64,000 nucleotides of DNA from Trichomonas vaginalis G3 (taxonomy: Eukaryota; Parabasalia; Trichomonadida; Trichomonadidae), in the NCBI RefSeq assembly GCF_026262505.1, contig NC_067205.1:11222001-11286000 (forward strand), in the 5' to 3' direction. How positions within the stretch are numbered: the stretch's first letter is position 1; every line of letters begins with the position of its first letter. Both the position numbers and the translations under genes were made by a program. Positions 1-9,664 of the stretch are shown one piece after another. The notes under the pieces are model-generated. The model made no database searches and had not been told where the DNA came from. It saw only the letters and a list, made by a program, of their open reading frames with translations.

Positions 1-504
1 CGCAATTGATATTCTTCAAAAACCTAATACGATGAATGCTCAGCATCTAATTGACAATGTTCTTACTCAAATTATCAATTCTGATGAGTTTGAGAAATCC
101 AAACAACAAAAACAAAAGTTTGCAATTCATTTAGATAATTCAAGAGTTCACAAAAGTCATAAGGTAATGAATTACTTGGTGGAAAACAATGTCAAAGTTG
201 TTCCAAACCCAATTTATTCACCTGATATTGCACCCTCTGACTTTTATTTATTCGGCACGCTAAAAAAGAGAGCTGAAGGACGCGAATTCGCGAGTCCAGA
301 TGATCTTGAAAATTTTGTAAGAGAGCAATTTGAGCAATTTTCTCATGATGATTTAAAGCGTGTCTTTCAAGCCTGGATCGATCGCTGCGAACGCGTGATT
401 GAATCCAATGGTGATTATATTTAAATAAACTTTATATATATGTAACTTGTTTATTTCTATTCGCAGTATTCAGGTTTGTGCTAAACACACCTTTGGACAC
501 CCTA
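1..504 (+). mobile_element. Tvmar1-type mariner, 3' portion, inserted in Maverick 1
   Basis: This is the right-hand part of a Tc1/mariner-family DNA transposon whose left part lies before the window. It holds the 3' end of the transposase gene and ends in an inverted-repeat tip at 478-504 that reads as the complement of TAGGGTGTCCAAAGGTG. The tip matches that of the complete copy at 47424-48727. A TA dinucleotide at 505-506 is the expected mariner target duplication. The next bases match the sequence just upstream of the polymerase gene in Maverick 3, so the transposon sits inside Maverick 1, in the gap beside the DNA polymerase gene. Confidence 0.9.
2..424 (+). CDS. mariner transposase, C-terminal part (cut by window edge)
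   Basis: The reading frame is open from base 2, so the gene starts outside the window. The peptide carries the second and third catalytic aspartates of the mariner DD34D triad: HLDNSRVH (second D), then 34 residues later the aspartate in YSPDIAPSDFYLFG. The first aspartate would lie upstream. The last residues (ERVIESNGDYI) and the TAA at 422-424 match the minus-strand copy ending at 47504. No stop interrupts the visible part, unlike that second copy. It would cut and paste the element at TA sites. Whether the full gene is intact cannot be judged here. Confidence 0.9.
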   Translation, partial: AIDILQKPNTMNAQHLIDNVLTQIINSDEFEKSKQQKQKFAIHLDNSRVHKSHKVMNYLVENNVKVVPNPIYSPDIAPSDFYLFGTLKKRAEGREFASPDDLENFVREQFEQFSHDDLKRVFQAWIDRCERVIESNGDYI

Positions 505-585
505 TAATTAAATTATTTTGAAAAATAACTTTAAAAAAATCTAATCTAATTTTTTCAAAAAATATTTTTTTATTTCCTACTAAAG

Positions 586-3500
586 ATGTATCGGAAGTTG
601 TCTAAGTTAGAACACTCGGAAATAAAACAACTTCTTACAGAAGCTAACATAGATGTTGCAAAACATTACGCAACAAACAAAAAAGCACTCGCTGACATTC
701 AATGACTATAATGGTGCAATAAGTTATGATAGAATTCATGAGTTCATAAAGCCGCAACGCGGCGAGGACGAAGTCCATGCAAGAATTTCCTTTAAATGAC
801 GTTGCTATTGACTTATATCATAGACGTTCAGTACCTCATGAAGTAAGAAGAGAAATGTTTGACATAACAAATGCAAACGTTGGTGAAACAAGAAGAAGAG
901 ACGACACACTGAAACAACAGAGAAGAGAGATGTTTAAAAGTGCTATAGAACAAGTTCGCAAAGCTAACGATGTCATTCGTTCCATTGACGACAAACCAAA
1001 AGAAGGTGAGAGATGGTTAAAGAAAGATGAAGAGAATAGGAAGAGAAATGTGAAGTCAGGCAATAGACTCATTGACTTTAACATCGAAGCTTTAGATGAA
1101 CCAAACAGAGACTACTTACACAAACATTTCGGTAAGGTTTTCATGAGACTCTTAGAGAAATTAAAATAAACTCACAACAGAGATGGATGGTATGTTATAA
1201 ACTTGGTGGAAAGTATGAATGTTCTACGTTAAACCTCAATAATATTGGAACATTACTACATCAGCTCTTGAAGGAGAACTTTATATCAGAGATAGAAGCA
1301 AATGCTGCAGGTATTGTTGAAATGCACTATGACTTCTTCTTGACAAACATAAAGAATCTTACCGAAATAAAGATGTATGATTTAACAGAATATGAAGGCT
1401 TAACGATGTCAGATGTAAAGAAAGGCAAACCAAAAAAGAGACCATATAGAGATGAAAGCACACTGACAAATGACCAGAAAGCCATTTTGGAAGCTCTTAA
1501 GCAAACAGGAAACCCAGCACTTATAGAAAGCTTTTGGAAAGATAATGGTGAAAAGAAGTTTTATAAGAAGAGAAGCGGTCAGTTCTGGAAGTATCTTTGC
1601 ACATTACCTATAAATCTTGAACGCTACCAAATCTTCAATGAACTGAACAAAAGAACTGCAACACTTATGACAGAAGACAATTGTTTCGTTTATGCTTGCA
1701 TTCAGGCTGGAGTAAATGAAGAAACTATTGACCACATGAGAGAAGTCATTCGTGTTAGAGACTTTCCTCAAAGTAAAGTACAAGAAATTTCTGACGCAAC
1801 AGGTATAGCATTTAATGTTACCATTGGTTATTTCAATGACTCAAGACATAATGAAATAAAGAGATACATACCAAAAGAATGTGAAACTGTTCGAACTATT
1901 GACTTACTTCTTGTTGAAGACCACTACATGCTAAATGAAAGATTACCAATGACAACATATTTCATTCGCAACTATATAGAAATCTTGAAAGTGTGGTGGA
2001 ATGAACATTGAGAAACAGATGAAGATTTATACAAAGAGAGAAGATAAATATGTAGTTCGTTATGATAGAACAACACCGTTATGGGATGTTATGAAAACAT
2101 TGTGGGAGTGCAAATATTTCGAACCTATTTCTTATGGAGAACTTTTCACATATACGACTGACTTATATAAACAGAACCTTGCACCATTTAAAGATTTGAC
2201 ATATGCTCCAAAGTATTGTGTACAACTGAAGAAGAAAGCAGAGTCAAAAGAAGTAAATAAAAATAAGTGCAAGTTCATTCCTGAGCACGTTTTCTTTGCT
2301 GACTTTGAGTGTAGTACGATGGCTTTCATAAAGCTTTTAACATCTGTTACAGTGAAGATGGTTCAGTGAGTGAAAGCATTTGGGGTCAGAACTGTGCAAC
2401 AGAATTTTTGGAGCGACTTCCTGACAAGAGTTTAATATATTTCCATAACCTCAGTTATGATATAAACTTCATCTTAAGACACATGACAGAAGTGAAAGGA
2501 ACTCCCATCATTAAAGGTTCACGAACAATGCAAATAACTGGCTTATATAAAGGAAGGGCAATTATTATAAAAGACTCTTACAGTGTTATAAATAAGAAGC
2601 TTAAACTATTTCCTGCTATGTTTAACTTACAAACAGGACCGAAAGAAGTATTTCCATATAACTACTACAGCAGTGTTTTGTTAGCAAATGACAACAGAAC
2701 TGGTGTCATTTCTGAAGCATGTAAGTTTATCCGGATGCGATACATTCATGAAAAACATAGATTCCATCAAAGGTTGCAGAATAGATGAAACCACTTCGAC
2801 TTAGAAAAGTATAGCACATTTTATTGCAAACAAGATGTAAGAATTTTAAGAGAAGGTTTTGTTAAGTTCCGCAATGACATATTGAAAGAATTTGATTTAA
2901 ACGTTTATGACTACGTTAGTATTTGTTCAATTGCTAACAAATTATTTGAGAACAGAGTGTACTTCCCGAATGGAAATTTATATGACCTCTCAAATAAACC
3001 AAGAGAATTTATTTCGAGATGCATTCAAGGTGGAAGATGTATGCTGTCAGATAACATGAAACAAAAGAGCGAAAAGAAACTCATTGCTGATTCGACGCTG
3101 TTTCATTATATCCATCAGCTATAGCAAGACTTTATACTTTAGAAGGTATTCCAAAGGTTATGAAGAAAGAAATGTTAAGCACAGAGTATCTCATGAGACA
3201 TTTATTCGATGACGACCAAAAGGAACCCATTGGTGAAAAGTTTATGTCTGGCTTCTTTGTTCTCATTAAGATAACAGAGATTGGAATACATAGACACTTT
3301 CCTTTAATAGTTTGTGACCCTGAACTAAATCCAGAACTTAACGTTCCCAGAAGTTCAAACACTTGCTGTTTAATGTATGTTGACCATATAACATTACAAG
3401 ACCTCATAAAATATCAAGGTGTCAAATGTGAAGTGTTGCAAGGATACTATTACGATGGAAACAGAGATATTAGAATAAGAGATGAAGTAAAGAAGTTGTT

Positions 3501-4350
3501 TGAGTTAAGGTTAAAGTATAAGAAAGAAGGAAATCCTTTGCAAGAAAATATAAAGCTCATTCTGAACAGTATTTATGGCAAAACTATTCTATCTCCTATT
3601 GAGTCAAAAATAACCATAGTAAATGACAAAGATGCTATAAGATATGCCATCAGAAACTACAACCATATAGTGAAGTTCGAAGGTTTGGATGGTTCAGATA
3701 AAACTATTTTCAAGCTAACGAAAAGCATTTGCAGACACTTTAACTTCTGTCCACTTGGTGTTAACATTCTGTCTATGTCGAAGAGAATAATGTGTGAAGT
3801 ATTCTGTACTGCTGAAGATATGGGACTTCAAATATTTTACCAGGACTGTGATAGCATGCATATTTTCAATGAAGACATACCAAAGCTTGCAGCAGAGTTT
3901 AAGAAGAGATACGGTAGAGAACTTATTGGTAAAACATTAGGTCAGTTCCATTCTGACTTCGCAGAAATAACACCTGGAAAACAAAGTTTAGCATACAAGT
4001 CAATATTTTGTGGAAAGAAGACTTACATAGACTTACTCACGAATGATTTAAATGAAGTTGCATTCCATGCACGTTGTAAAGGTGTAAAACAAGACGTTCT
4101 TGCTTTAACAGCTAATGAAATGTTTCCTGAAGCTATACAATGCTATTACAATGAAGATAAGAACATTCACATACCTGTTGGAACATATGACAAAGACTCT
4201 GAGTTCAGTTTAATGAAACTTTACAAAGCACTTCATGATGGTCAAGAGATTGGATTTGACTTATGTAAGTCTTCTAGTCCTTGCTTTGCTGAAAAGTTTA
4301 ACTTCTCAATAACGACTAAAACAAGCTTTATTCGTAAGTTGAAGTTCTGA
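586..4350 (+). pseudogene. Maverick 1 protein-primed DNA polymerase B (fossil, broken)
   Basis: The region encodes a family-B DNA polymerase of the protein-primed type that replicates Mavericks. Recognisable parts in order are an N-terminal region of several hundred residues, the exonuclease block (FADFECS, then FHNLSYDINF), and the palm motifs, including KLILNSIYGK and the YQD-type metal-binding loop. The ATG at 586 follows a T-rich promoter-like box. The copy is broken, with about eight breaks. Most of it is nearly identical to the Maverick 3 copy, but the C-terminal stretch differs more, which suggests exchange between Maverick lineages. A GC-rich double hairpin lies near its 5' end and is absent from Maverick 3 at that site. 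Confidence 0.92.
751..776. repeat. double-hairpin mini-element
   Basis: A 26-base GC-rich insert in AT-rich Maverick DNA. It consists of hairpin GCCGC-AAC-GCGGC, linker GA, and hairpin GGAC-GAA-GTCC. The corresponding site in Maverick 3 (about 59700) lacks it while the flanks match, so it behaves like an inserted element. Others of the same design lie at 54665, 56057, 63424 and throughout the Maverick 2 arms. Confidence 0.7.
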
Positions 4351-4418
4351 GGTCATTTATTTTTGTCAGCAATGAGGTCATTCGTGATAAAAATAATGAG
4401 GTCATATATTTTTGTCAT

Positions 4419-4994
4419 TTATGTATAACCATTGTCTCTCTTAAACTTTGCAATAGACAGCTTTGTTCTTCTTCCTTCTACATCTGTAATGTTTATATAA
4501 TCTTTGTTATACTGTCTTAAGACATTCATTCGTCTGTATTGAGTTCCCATGAAATAGTAAAAGGCATCTTCACTTGGGACATAGTAGTAGTTCTCTAACG
4601 TGTGATATGAGTATTGTATAATTTCAACAGCGTCTTCAGGAAGAGAGTCAACAATGTCAAACCAATAGCCATTTGAACCAGAAATATTTCTCATGTTTTC
4701 TCTTCTTGTCGTCCATCTTAAGTTCGAGATATGAAAGTCTCCTCTGTCTCTGTTTATATGGTCTACTTCACGAAGTCCTTCAGGGTTCGGAATGAAAGTT
4801 TCTGCAACTATTCTATGTTTCATCAGCTTGTGTTTGTTTAAATTTACACAAATATAACCATCTCCTTGGTCAAACTCACTAACAACTCTTTTATTGCTTA
4901 TACGTCTAATTGGATAAGGGTACTCTGAAAAGATTTCATAGTCATTGTCATGTTCGAGTGTTTGCCAATGTCCTTCACCTTCCATGCCTTTCAC
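4419..4994 (-). CDS. HNH endonuclease (NUMOD4-like N-terminus), Maverick 1 cargo
   Basis: A protein of 191 residues. Its N-terminal part (HWQTLEHDNDYEIFSEYPYPIR) resembles the NUMOD4 module common in phage homing endonucleases. The HNH core follows: KHRIVAETFIPNP, then EVDHINRDRGDFHISNLRW, with the His-Asn-Asn arrangement expected for HNH_3 nucleases. The C-terminal third is not recognised. The gene stands alone between the polymerase and penton-like genes and is missing at the matching place in Maverick 3 (56047-56127), so it is optional cargo. A related protein sits in Maverick 2 (13830-14534). It probably cuts DNA at specific sites; homing is an inference. A TTTTTATTTGAGTG promoter-like box precedes the start. 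Confidence 0.85.
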   Translation of the reverse strand: MKGMEGEGHWQTLEHDNDYEIFSEYPYPIRRISNKRVVSEFDQGDGYICVNLNKHKLMKHRIVAETFIPNPEGLREVDHINRDRGDFHISNLRWTTRRENMRNISGSNGYWFDIVDSLPEDAVEIIQYSYHTLENYYYVPSEDAFYYFMGTQYRRMNVLRQYNKDYINITDVEGRRTKLSIAKFKRDNGYT

Positions 4995-5035
4995 TCAAAT
5001 AAAAATTTTCAGAAAAAATAAAACTAGCGTAGATT

Positions 5036-5892
5036 TTATAAAACTGCGATTGTAGAGTTCAGCAATTGTGCTTCGATGTAGAGACAGTCCTTATGGTCTG
5101 GAGGTAAGAACACTGGGCAGTTATGGTCATGAGTGGAGAACATGTCTATCCAAAACTCACGATTGAAGCCAGTTAATTTATAGTATTTAGGGTTAGGAAG
5201 TGGTGAAGTTCTTGTATGACCAATGAACTCATTTTCAACTCCCTTACTTAAGTTTGAATATAATATAGCTTGCTTTCTATCCCAAATGCCAGGTGTTACA
5301 ATCTTTGAAAATTCATTTTTCCTCGGAAGCATTGCATCATAATTGAAAACATTCTTGAAATCATCATTGGTTCAGAGATTTGAAATCTTATACGTAATGG
5401 ATTTTCTTTCTCTTTAGCTACTTCATTGAATGGTGAATATATAACAAACTGACAGTCATGAGTTCCATCTTCATTTTCATTAAATTCATAATGAAAGTCT
5501 ATAAGTTGTGGCTGACTACCTTCTTCTTTCAGTTGTGCAAGAAACTCACGTAAAGGCTGTAAAGTTTGTACTTCAATGTTGAACTTTTTCTCGAACATCT
5601 CATTAAATGAAATCATACATTGCAACAATGTTGTATCGTCTTTAAAGTATTTGTATATGTGAATGTTTTGGGCGCTTAAAGACTGTTCGTCATTTTCTAT
5701 CTCGACTTGAAGTATAAAGTCAACCTTTCTGAAAGCACGTGTTATATACATAGATGTTATGCCAATGTACTTCTCTTCATTTATGTTCACAATCCAGTCT
5801 GTTGGAAACTTAAACGTTACTCTGTTCCCCTTTATTTTGACGTCAGGGTTTTCACTACTGAACGCAACAGATAAAGGTATTTGTCTATACAT
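5036..5892 (-). pseudogene. Maverick 1 penton-like structural protein (fossil, broken)
   Basis: This corresponds to the 285-residue gene at 55189-56046 of Maverick 3. Position next to the capsid genes, beta-rich composition and length suggest the minor capsid (penton) protein of Polintons, but I see no motif that proves it. The start at 5892 follows the box TTTATTTTTATCCGAATTAA, shared with the major capsid gene. The C-terminal tail (VFLPPDHKDCLYIEAQLL) resembles that of the 62432-63313 protein. The copy is broken, with about one break. Confidence 0.7.
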
Positions 5893-5916
5893 TTAATTCG
5901 GATAAAAATAAACCAT

Positions 5917-6177
5917 TTACTCTTTCTTTGCTTCAGCTTCTTTAGCTTTTGCTTCAGCTTCTTCTCTAGCTTTCTTCGCCAGCAAACGTGGGTTCTTTTG
6001 TCTTCCAGCAGCTAATGCAGCAAGTTGTTTTTCACTAAGTTTTCTCTTTGGTCTCTCTGGCTTTTGTTCTTGTTTTTGTTCCTTCAGTTCGGATAAAATT
6101 TGCTCACGAATTTCTTTCTTCAATGCTTCAACATCTATGACCCCTTGGGTCTTGTCCGTAGGGCTTGTCTGAGTCAT
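5917..6177 (-). CDS. Lys/Glu/Ala-rich coiled-coil protein of Maverick 1
   Basis: About 86 residues when started at the ATG at 6177 (MTQTS), the start shared with the Maverick 3 copy; an upstream methionine exists but lies in the divergent promoter. The protein is highly charged: an acidic-amphipathic helix (VIDVEALKKEIREQILSELK), a basic stretch (KPERPKRKLSEKQLAALAAG) and a KAREEAEAKAKEAEAKKE tail. It is probably a coiled coil or DNA-binding structural protein. It diverges from the gene at 6223 across a 45-bp gap. No family is recognised. Confidence 0.7.
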   Translation of the reverse strand: MTQTSPTDKTQGVIDVEALKKEIREQILSELKEQKQEQKPERPKRKLSEKQLAALAAGRQKNPRLLAKKAREEAEAKAKEAEAKKE

Positions 6178-6222
6178 TTGACTGCAGATAAAAAACAAAA
6201 TTAAAACTTTAACCGATGTAAA
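6178..6222. promoter_or_regulatory. divergent promoter between two Maverick 1 genes
   Basis: Only 45 bp separate two outward-facing starts. The gap is A/T-rich and holds ATAAAAAACAAAATTAAAAC, a version of the T-rich box found 5' of most Maverick genes here. The same gap is conserved at 54846-54891 in Maverick 3. Confidence 0.5.
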
Positions 6223-6656
6223 ATGAGCTTGTCAAAATCAGAGCGAGAGTCTATTATATTAAATGACGCAAGAGGAATACAACATCCTTTCTATTACGTA
6301 AGTCAGAGTAAAGATGGTAAAATATATGTAAGAAAAAGAAAGGTTCCATTAGCGAATGCAAAAGCGACAACATTAAGGTGTCTGGCAAGGGTGAAGTCCA
6401 CGAAGCCCATATAAAACCTTCTATTCAAACTGAAAAGTCAATAGAACCAGAAGAAAAGAAGCCAGATGTTCTTTCAATAACGAACCAAGAGCTTATTGCA
6501 AAGTTCGTGAATTTCATTGAAAAACAAACCGAGTCAAAGAACCCTGACCCACCAGTGAAAGAAGTTGAGACAAAAGAGAATGTACAGTTCATTGAAAATG
6601 TCAAGAAACAACTTCCACCACGAATGCCAAGAAGAAGAGTGAGAATAATGAAGTAA
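6223..6656 (+). pseudogene. Maverick 1 copy of the 142-residue-class protein (fossil, broken)
   Basis: This matches the gene at 54417-54845 of Maverick 3. The N-terminus (MSLSKSERESIILNDARG, then PFYYVSQSKDGKIYVRKRKV) looks like a small beta fold. The C-terminus is charged and proline-containing and ends in a basic PPRMPRRRVRIMK tail, as in DNA-binding core proteins. Function is unknown. The middle differs from Maverick 3 around a double-hairpin-like insert. The copy is broken, with about one break. Confidence 0.6.
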
Positions 6657-6683
6657 ATAGATATTTTTATCCGAAGTAAATAC

Positions 6684-8256
6684 ATGCAGAACGAACAGTT
6701 AAACGAATTTACTCCAGCAGAGCATATTCATCAGATTCGCTCATATTTCGATATCATAGACAATGCAGTTCAAATTGGTGACACTAATAGAAAATATTCT
6801 GACGCAAAGATTCCATCACAACCTGGAACTGCTAAAGATAACACATGGGTAACATTCAATCTCTCACCTCCTGGTGAAAATATGTTGGACCTTTACAATA
6901 CATTCATTACGTAAAAATGGAAGGTCAATTTATTGTAGATAAAGAAATTGGTTCAGGTTCCAATAAAACAAATCCACCAGGATTTTGGATTGGTTTCGAT
7001 GACGCTTTCTATGCAGTTGCTGGATATCAAATCCTTGCAAATGGTCGTATCGTATATTCTCAAGACAACGCAAGAGAAGAAGCATATATAACTTCAAACT
7101 CACAAACTACCGAACAAATAAAGAAAGTAGATGTTTTTCAAAGACTCGACATGAAGATGTTATGGAGTCATTCGGAACATGCAGAACAGGACAAATTGTT
7201 AGTGGTCCAATTACAGCAGGAAAATCATTTGATTTTAAGCTTCGTTTAAGAATTCCTGTTAGAAGATTCCTTCCATTAGAAGCTATTCGATTTATTCCAG
7301 CTTTTGCAGGAAACATTCAGCTTAAAGTAAAGTTCAGTAGCGACGCCTTACAATGCACATCTATATCTGTAAATGATATCATTGCTTTCAATCCAACTCT
7401 TAAAGTTGCATTTGCTTCAGATTCAAATCCACCGACAAATAAATTTGTTCCATGGAATGAACCATTCACTATGATAACGAAGGCAGTAGAAGCTAGTGGA
7501 ACAGTTACTATTACAACTGTAACCCAGCAACTATTTCGAACAAAGATGGATTTTAATGAATGTTTCATTCATCCAAAGTCATCTCTTTAGACCCTAACAT
7601 TTATACAGAACTTGTAGAACATTATACAAACGAGGCTTTATGTTTTCCTGTTAAAGTTATGGATTGGATTCCTATGGACGGTTCATTCTCAAAGAATACA
7701 GATAGTTCAAGTGCAACATTTACAGCAGCTTATACGCCTATTAATGTTAAAAGTATTTGGGCACTATTTAGAAAAGAAAGACAACTATTATGTTAATTTT
7801 GAGAACCCTAAGTTTAAATATCTTCAGCTTTCCATGGGAGCTTATGGAAATATGCCTGCAGAACCTGAAAAATCATATGGACCTGTATTTTATGAAATGG
7901 TTGCGAACGCCTGCAATACAAACAATGATATGATAGGATTTAATGAAGATGTTATGAGGTCATTGGTGGATGATGGTAGTGTGGAACATAAATGGGATAG
8001 CTATGACAACACACATTTCTTATGTGGTTTTCCAACAGAAGTGGACTTTTGCTTCCAGCAAGGTCAAACATCTACTGCTCCAATAACATACAAATTGTCT
8101 GTTAAAGGACCTATTGAACTAGCAACTGAAAATGTACCAAAGCCACTTATTGGATTTATGAGGGATTGTTGCTTTGCCATTCAGGTAAGACAGTCAGGCA
8201 TCCCCATAATAAGATTAGATGACTATAACTTAGCCGCGGACGACAGTGAGGAATAA
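6684..8256 (+). pseudogene. Maverick 1 major capsid protein (fossil, broken)
   Basis: This is the major capsid protein gene of a Maverick, a family known for double jelly-roll capsid proteins. The start at 6684 follows TATTTTTATCCGAAGTAAA, the same box as the penton-like gene. Recognisable parts are the N-terminal helix region (EFTPAEHIHQIRSYFDIID), a first beta barrel with GFWIGFDDAFYAVAGYQI, the inter-barrel segment and a second barrel ending in IPIIRLDDYNLA. The copy is broken (about four breaks) and otherwise almost identical to that of Maverick 3. The family assignment comes from overall pattern and position, not from a search. Confidence 0.75.
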
Positions 8257-8286
8257 AGGATGAACGTTTATTTTTAAAGCTTATAA

Positions 8287-8745
8287 ATGAGTTCTTCATC
8301 AAGCTCTCGTGAACCTTCACCATCTATGAAACAAACTTTACCAAACGATTATGGAGCACCTATTGAATATTTCTTACGAGCTGCACAATGGCAAAGAGCA
8401 GTCTCACCAAGGTTAGGTGTTCCACCAGCTCCTGTCAAAAATAGCATTTGGTCAAGTCCTTATATAAAATATGGTCTCCCACTAGGTTTGCTAGCTACAG
8501 CAGGAGCAGTTATGATGTTGAAAAGAAATAAAGCAAATGTTGTAAATAATACTGAAGTAGCTGAAGTTAAACAAACTCCAACACCTTCGCCAAAACCAAC
8601 GCCTTCACAAGCAAAACCTTCAATGACTCCTGAACCTATGGAAGTACAAACTCCTGTTCAAAAGTCAACTCCTAAACCGACTCCAACATTTAAACCAGAA
8701 CCTACTCCTCAAATAAATCGTAAAACTCCTGCGTTTCCTTACTGA
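8287..8745 (+). CDS. Pro/Thr-rich single-pass membrane protein of Maverick 1
   Basis: A protein of 152 residues. It has a Ser-rich N-terminus (MSSSSSSREPSPSM), a helix around residues 15-50, one hydrophobic segment at about residues 60-78 (YGLPLGLLATAGAVMML) followed by KRNK, and then a long Pro/Thr tail with PTPSPKPTPS-like repeats. That layout suggests a membrane-anchored protein with an extended tail, perhaps a virion or cell-surface protein; no family is recognised. It lies 30 bp after the major capsid gene behind its own box AACGTTTATTTTTAAAG. A broken copy is in Maverick 3. Confidence 0.7.
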   Translation: MSSSSSSREPSPSMKQTLPNDYGAPIEYFLRAAQWQRAVSPRLGVPPAPVKNSIWSSPYIKYGLPLGLLATAGAVMMLKRNKANVVNNTEVAEVKQTPTPSPKPTPSQAKPSMTPEPMEVQTPVQKSTPKPTPTFKPEPTPQINRKTPAFPY

Positions 8746-8792
8746 AAAATAACGTTATTTTTATTTAATATTAAAATTTTTATTTGATTGAA

Positions 8793-9029
8793 ATGACAAA
8801 TAAAGTCACTGAAGCAATGAAACAAAAGTTTTTGGTAGAATACATTAAATCAGGAACTGTTCCAGAAGGTTTTTACATTCATACTATGAAGGATGGTAGA
8901 GTTCAGTTTAGAAAGATAAAGCAACCATTAGATAGAGAAGGTATATTAAGGAAGATTAAACTTCATGAGGACAACATTGCTAAACTTAGGAAGAAGTTAG
9001 AAGAGTTGGAGAAAGGAAGAGAGTTATAA
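8793..9029 (+). CDS. small basic helical protein (78 residues), Maverick 1
   Basis: It starts at MTNKVTEAMKQKF, the methionine shared with the other copies; an earlier ATG at 8784 adds three residues. The body has a short beta-like piece (GFYIHTMKDGRVQFRKIKQP) and a charged C-terminal coiled coil (EGILRKIKLHEDNIAKLRKKLEELEKG). The gene occurs in all three Mavericks: here, at 10334-10570 and 29803-30035 in the palindrome arms, and at 52046-52278. It is thus a shared terminal gene. Function is unknown. Confidence 0.7.
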   Translation: MTNKVTEAMKQKFLVEYIKSGTVPEGFYIHTMKDGRVQFRKIKQPLDREGILRKIKLHEDNIAKLRKKLEELEKGREL

Positions 9030-9039
9030 AGCAATGAAT

Positions 9040-9120
9040 TCAACAAGGTTAGAAATGAGGGTAGAAATGAGGTTAGATCTACCCTTCTACCCTAAATTTA
9101 TTTTTGCGCTATGTTTTCAT
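9040..9120. promoter_or_regulatory. AGATCT palindrome module
   Basis: Direct copies of a half-site (AAGGTTAGAAATG, AGGGTAGAAATG) lead into GGTTAGATCTACC and an inverted copy (TCTACCC), then a T-rich box AAATTTATTTTTGCGC. The same module lies at the mirror place of Maverick 2 (10265-10320), at 51975-52030 in Maverick 3, and about a dozen times in each Maverick 2 arm. The role is unknown; a protein-binding or termination site is possible. Confidence 0.5.
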
Positions 9121-9169
9121 ACGTGTGAGGGTGGTGATATCATTAATTTTTAAGTTTATTTTTATATAA

Positions 9170-9490
9170 ATGACGAAAACTATTGAGATAACAAACTACA
9201 ACGGTCATGAGTTCAAGAATTTGTTCTTCGTTCCTCGTGAAAATACATTCTATCAGATACGAGGGAGAAAGGGTAAAGTTAGTTTGAGCGTTTATGAAGG
9301 AATGAAGAATGGAAAGTTTATACAAGCATACGATACAAACGGTAAACGTGTTTCATTAGCTTTGTCAAAACTTACTAACATTTATTTTGACAGTGACTTT
9401 GACCTATATGAAGAAGAAAGTGAGTCAGAAGATTATGAGCTGTTATGTGAAGCACAGCAATGGGAGGAGTTGCAATACTTTTGTAAGTGA
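9170..9490 (+). CDS. 106-residue terminal accessory protein, Maverick 1
   Basis: The protein begins MTKTIEITNYNGHEFKNLFF. The first 70 residues look like a small beta barrel (FYQIRGRKGKVSLSVYEGMKNG, then VSLALSKLTNIYF); the C-terminus is acidic (DLYEEESESEDYELLCEAQQ). The copies at 9873-10193 and 30177-30497 match closely, but Maverick 3 has a different gene at this place, so it is variable terminal cargo. The box AAGTTTATTTTTATATAA lies just before the ATG. Function is unknown. Confidence 0.7.
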   Translation: MTKTIEITNYNGHEFKNLFFVPRENTFYQIRGRKGKVSLSVYEGMKNGKFIQAYDTNGKRVSLALSKLTNIYFDSDFDLYEEESESEDYELLCEAQQWEELQYFCK

Positions 9491-9528
9491 GAACGTTTAT
9501 TTTTACATTAATGAAGTCATTAGTGGTT

Positions 9529-9653
9529 GGCGGTTTGTAAATATTTAAGGTTAAGTTAGTGTTGTCGTTTGTGTTGTAAAATATACGTTACTGGTTTTGT
9601 AAATATTTAAGGTTAAGTGGTGTACGGAGGCGCGCAGTGACTCAGTACACGAC
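9529..9653. repeat. Maverick 1 terminal inverted repeat (interrupted)
   Basis: The end of Maverick 1 shares TTTGTAAATATTTAAGG and AAAATATACGTTACTGGTTT with the ends of Mavericks 2 and 3. The outermost part GTGTACGGAGGCGCGCAGTG reaches GTACACGAC at 9653, where Maverick 2 begins. The final 15 bases resume at 30722 after a duplicated ACGAC. Confidence 0.85.
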
Positions 9654-9664
9654 AGTTAGTATCC

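Larger units (their letters stand above)
505..9653 (+). mobile_element. Maverick/Polinton element 1, end portion (fossil, broken)
   Basis: This is the distal part of a Maverick (Polinton), a large self-synthesising virus-like DNA element. Its parts in order are protein-primed DNA polymerase B, HNH endonuclease, penton-like protein, Lys/Glu-rich protein, a 142-residue-class protein, major capsid protein, a Pro-rich membrane protein, two small terminal genes and the terminal repeat. The other end (ATPase and expected integrase and protease) lies left of the window. A mariner sits at its left edge here, and Maverick 2 is inserted in its terminal repeat; the last 15 bases resume at 30722. It is broken, with roughly fifteen breaks in the visible part, yet close in sequence to Maverick 3, so it looks young. 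Confidence 0.92.

Noticed and set aside
836-1084. Antisense frames across polymerase and capsid genes (for example 836-1084, 7317-7568, 57069-57344)
   Set aside because: Shadows of the sense genes, with Ser/Phe/Leu-rich composition typical of reverse frames in AT-rich coding DNA.
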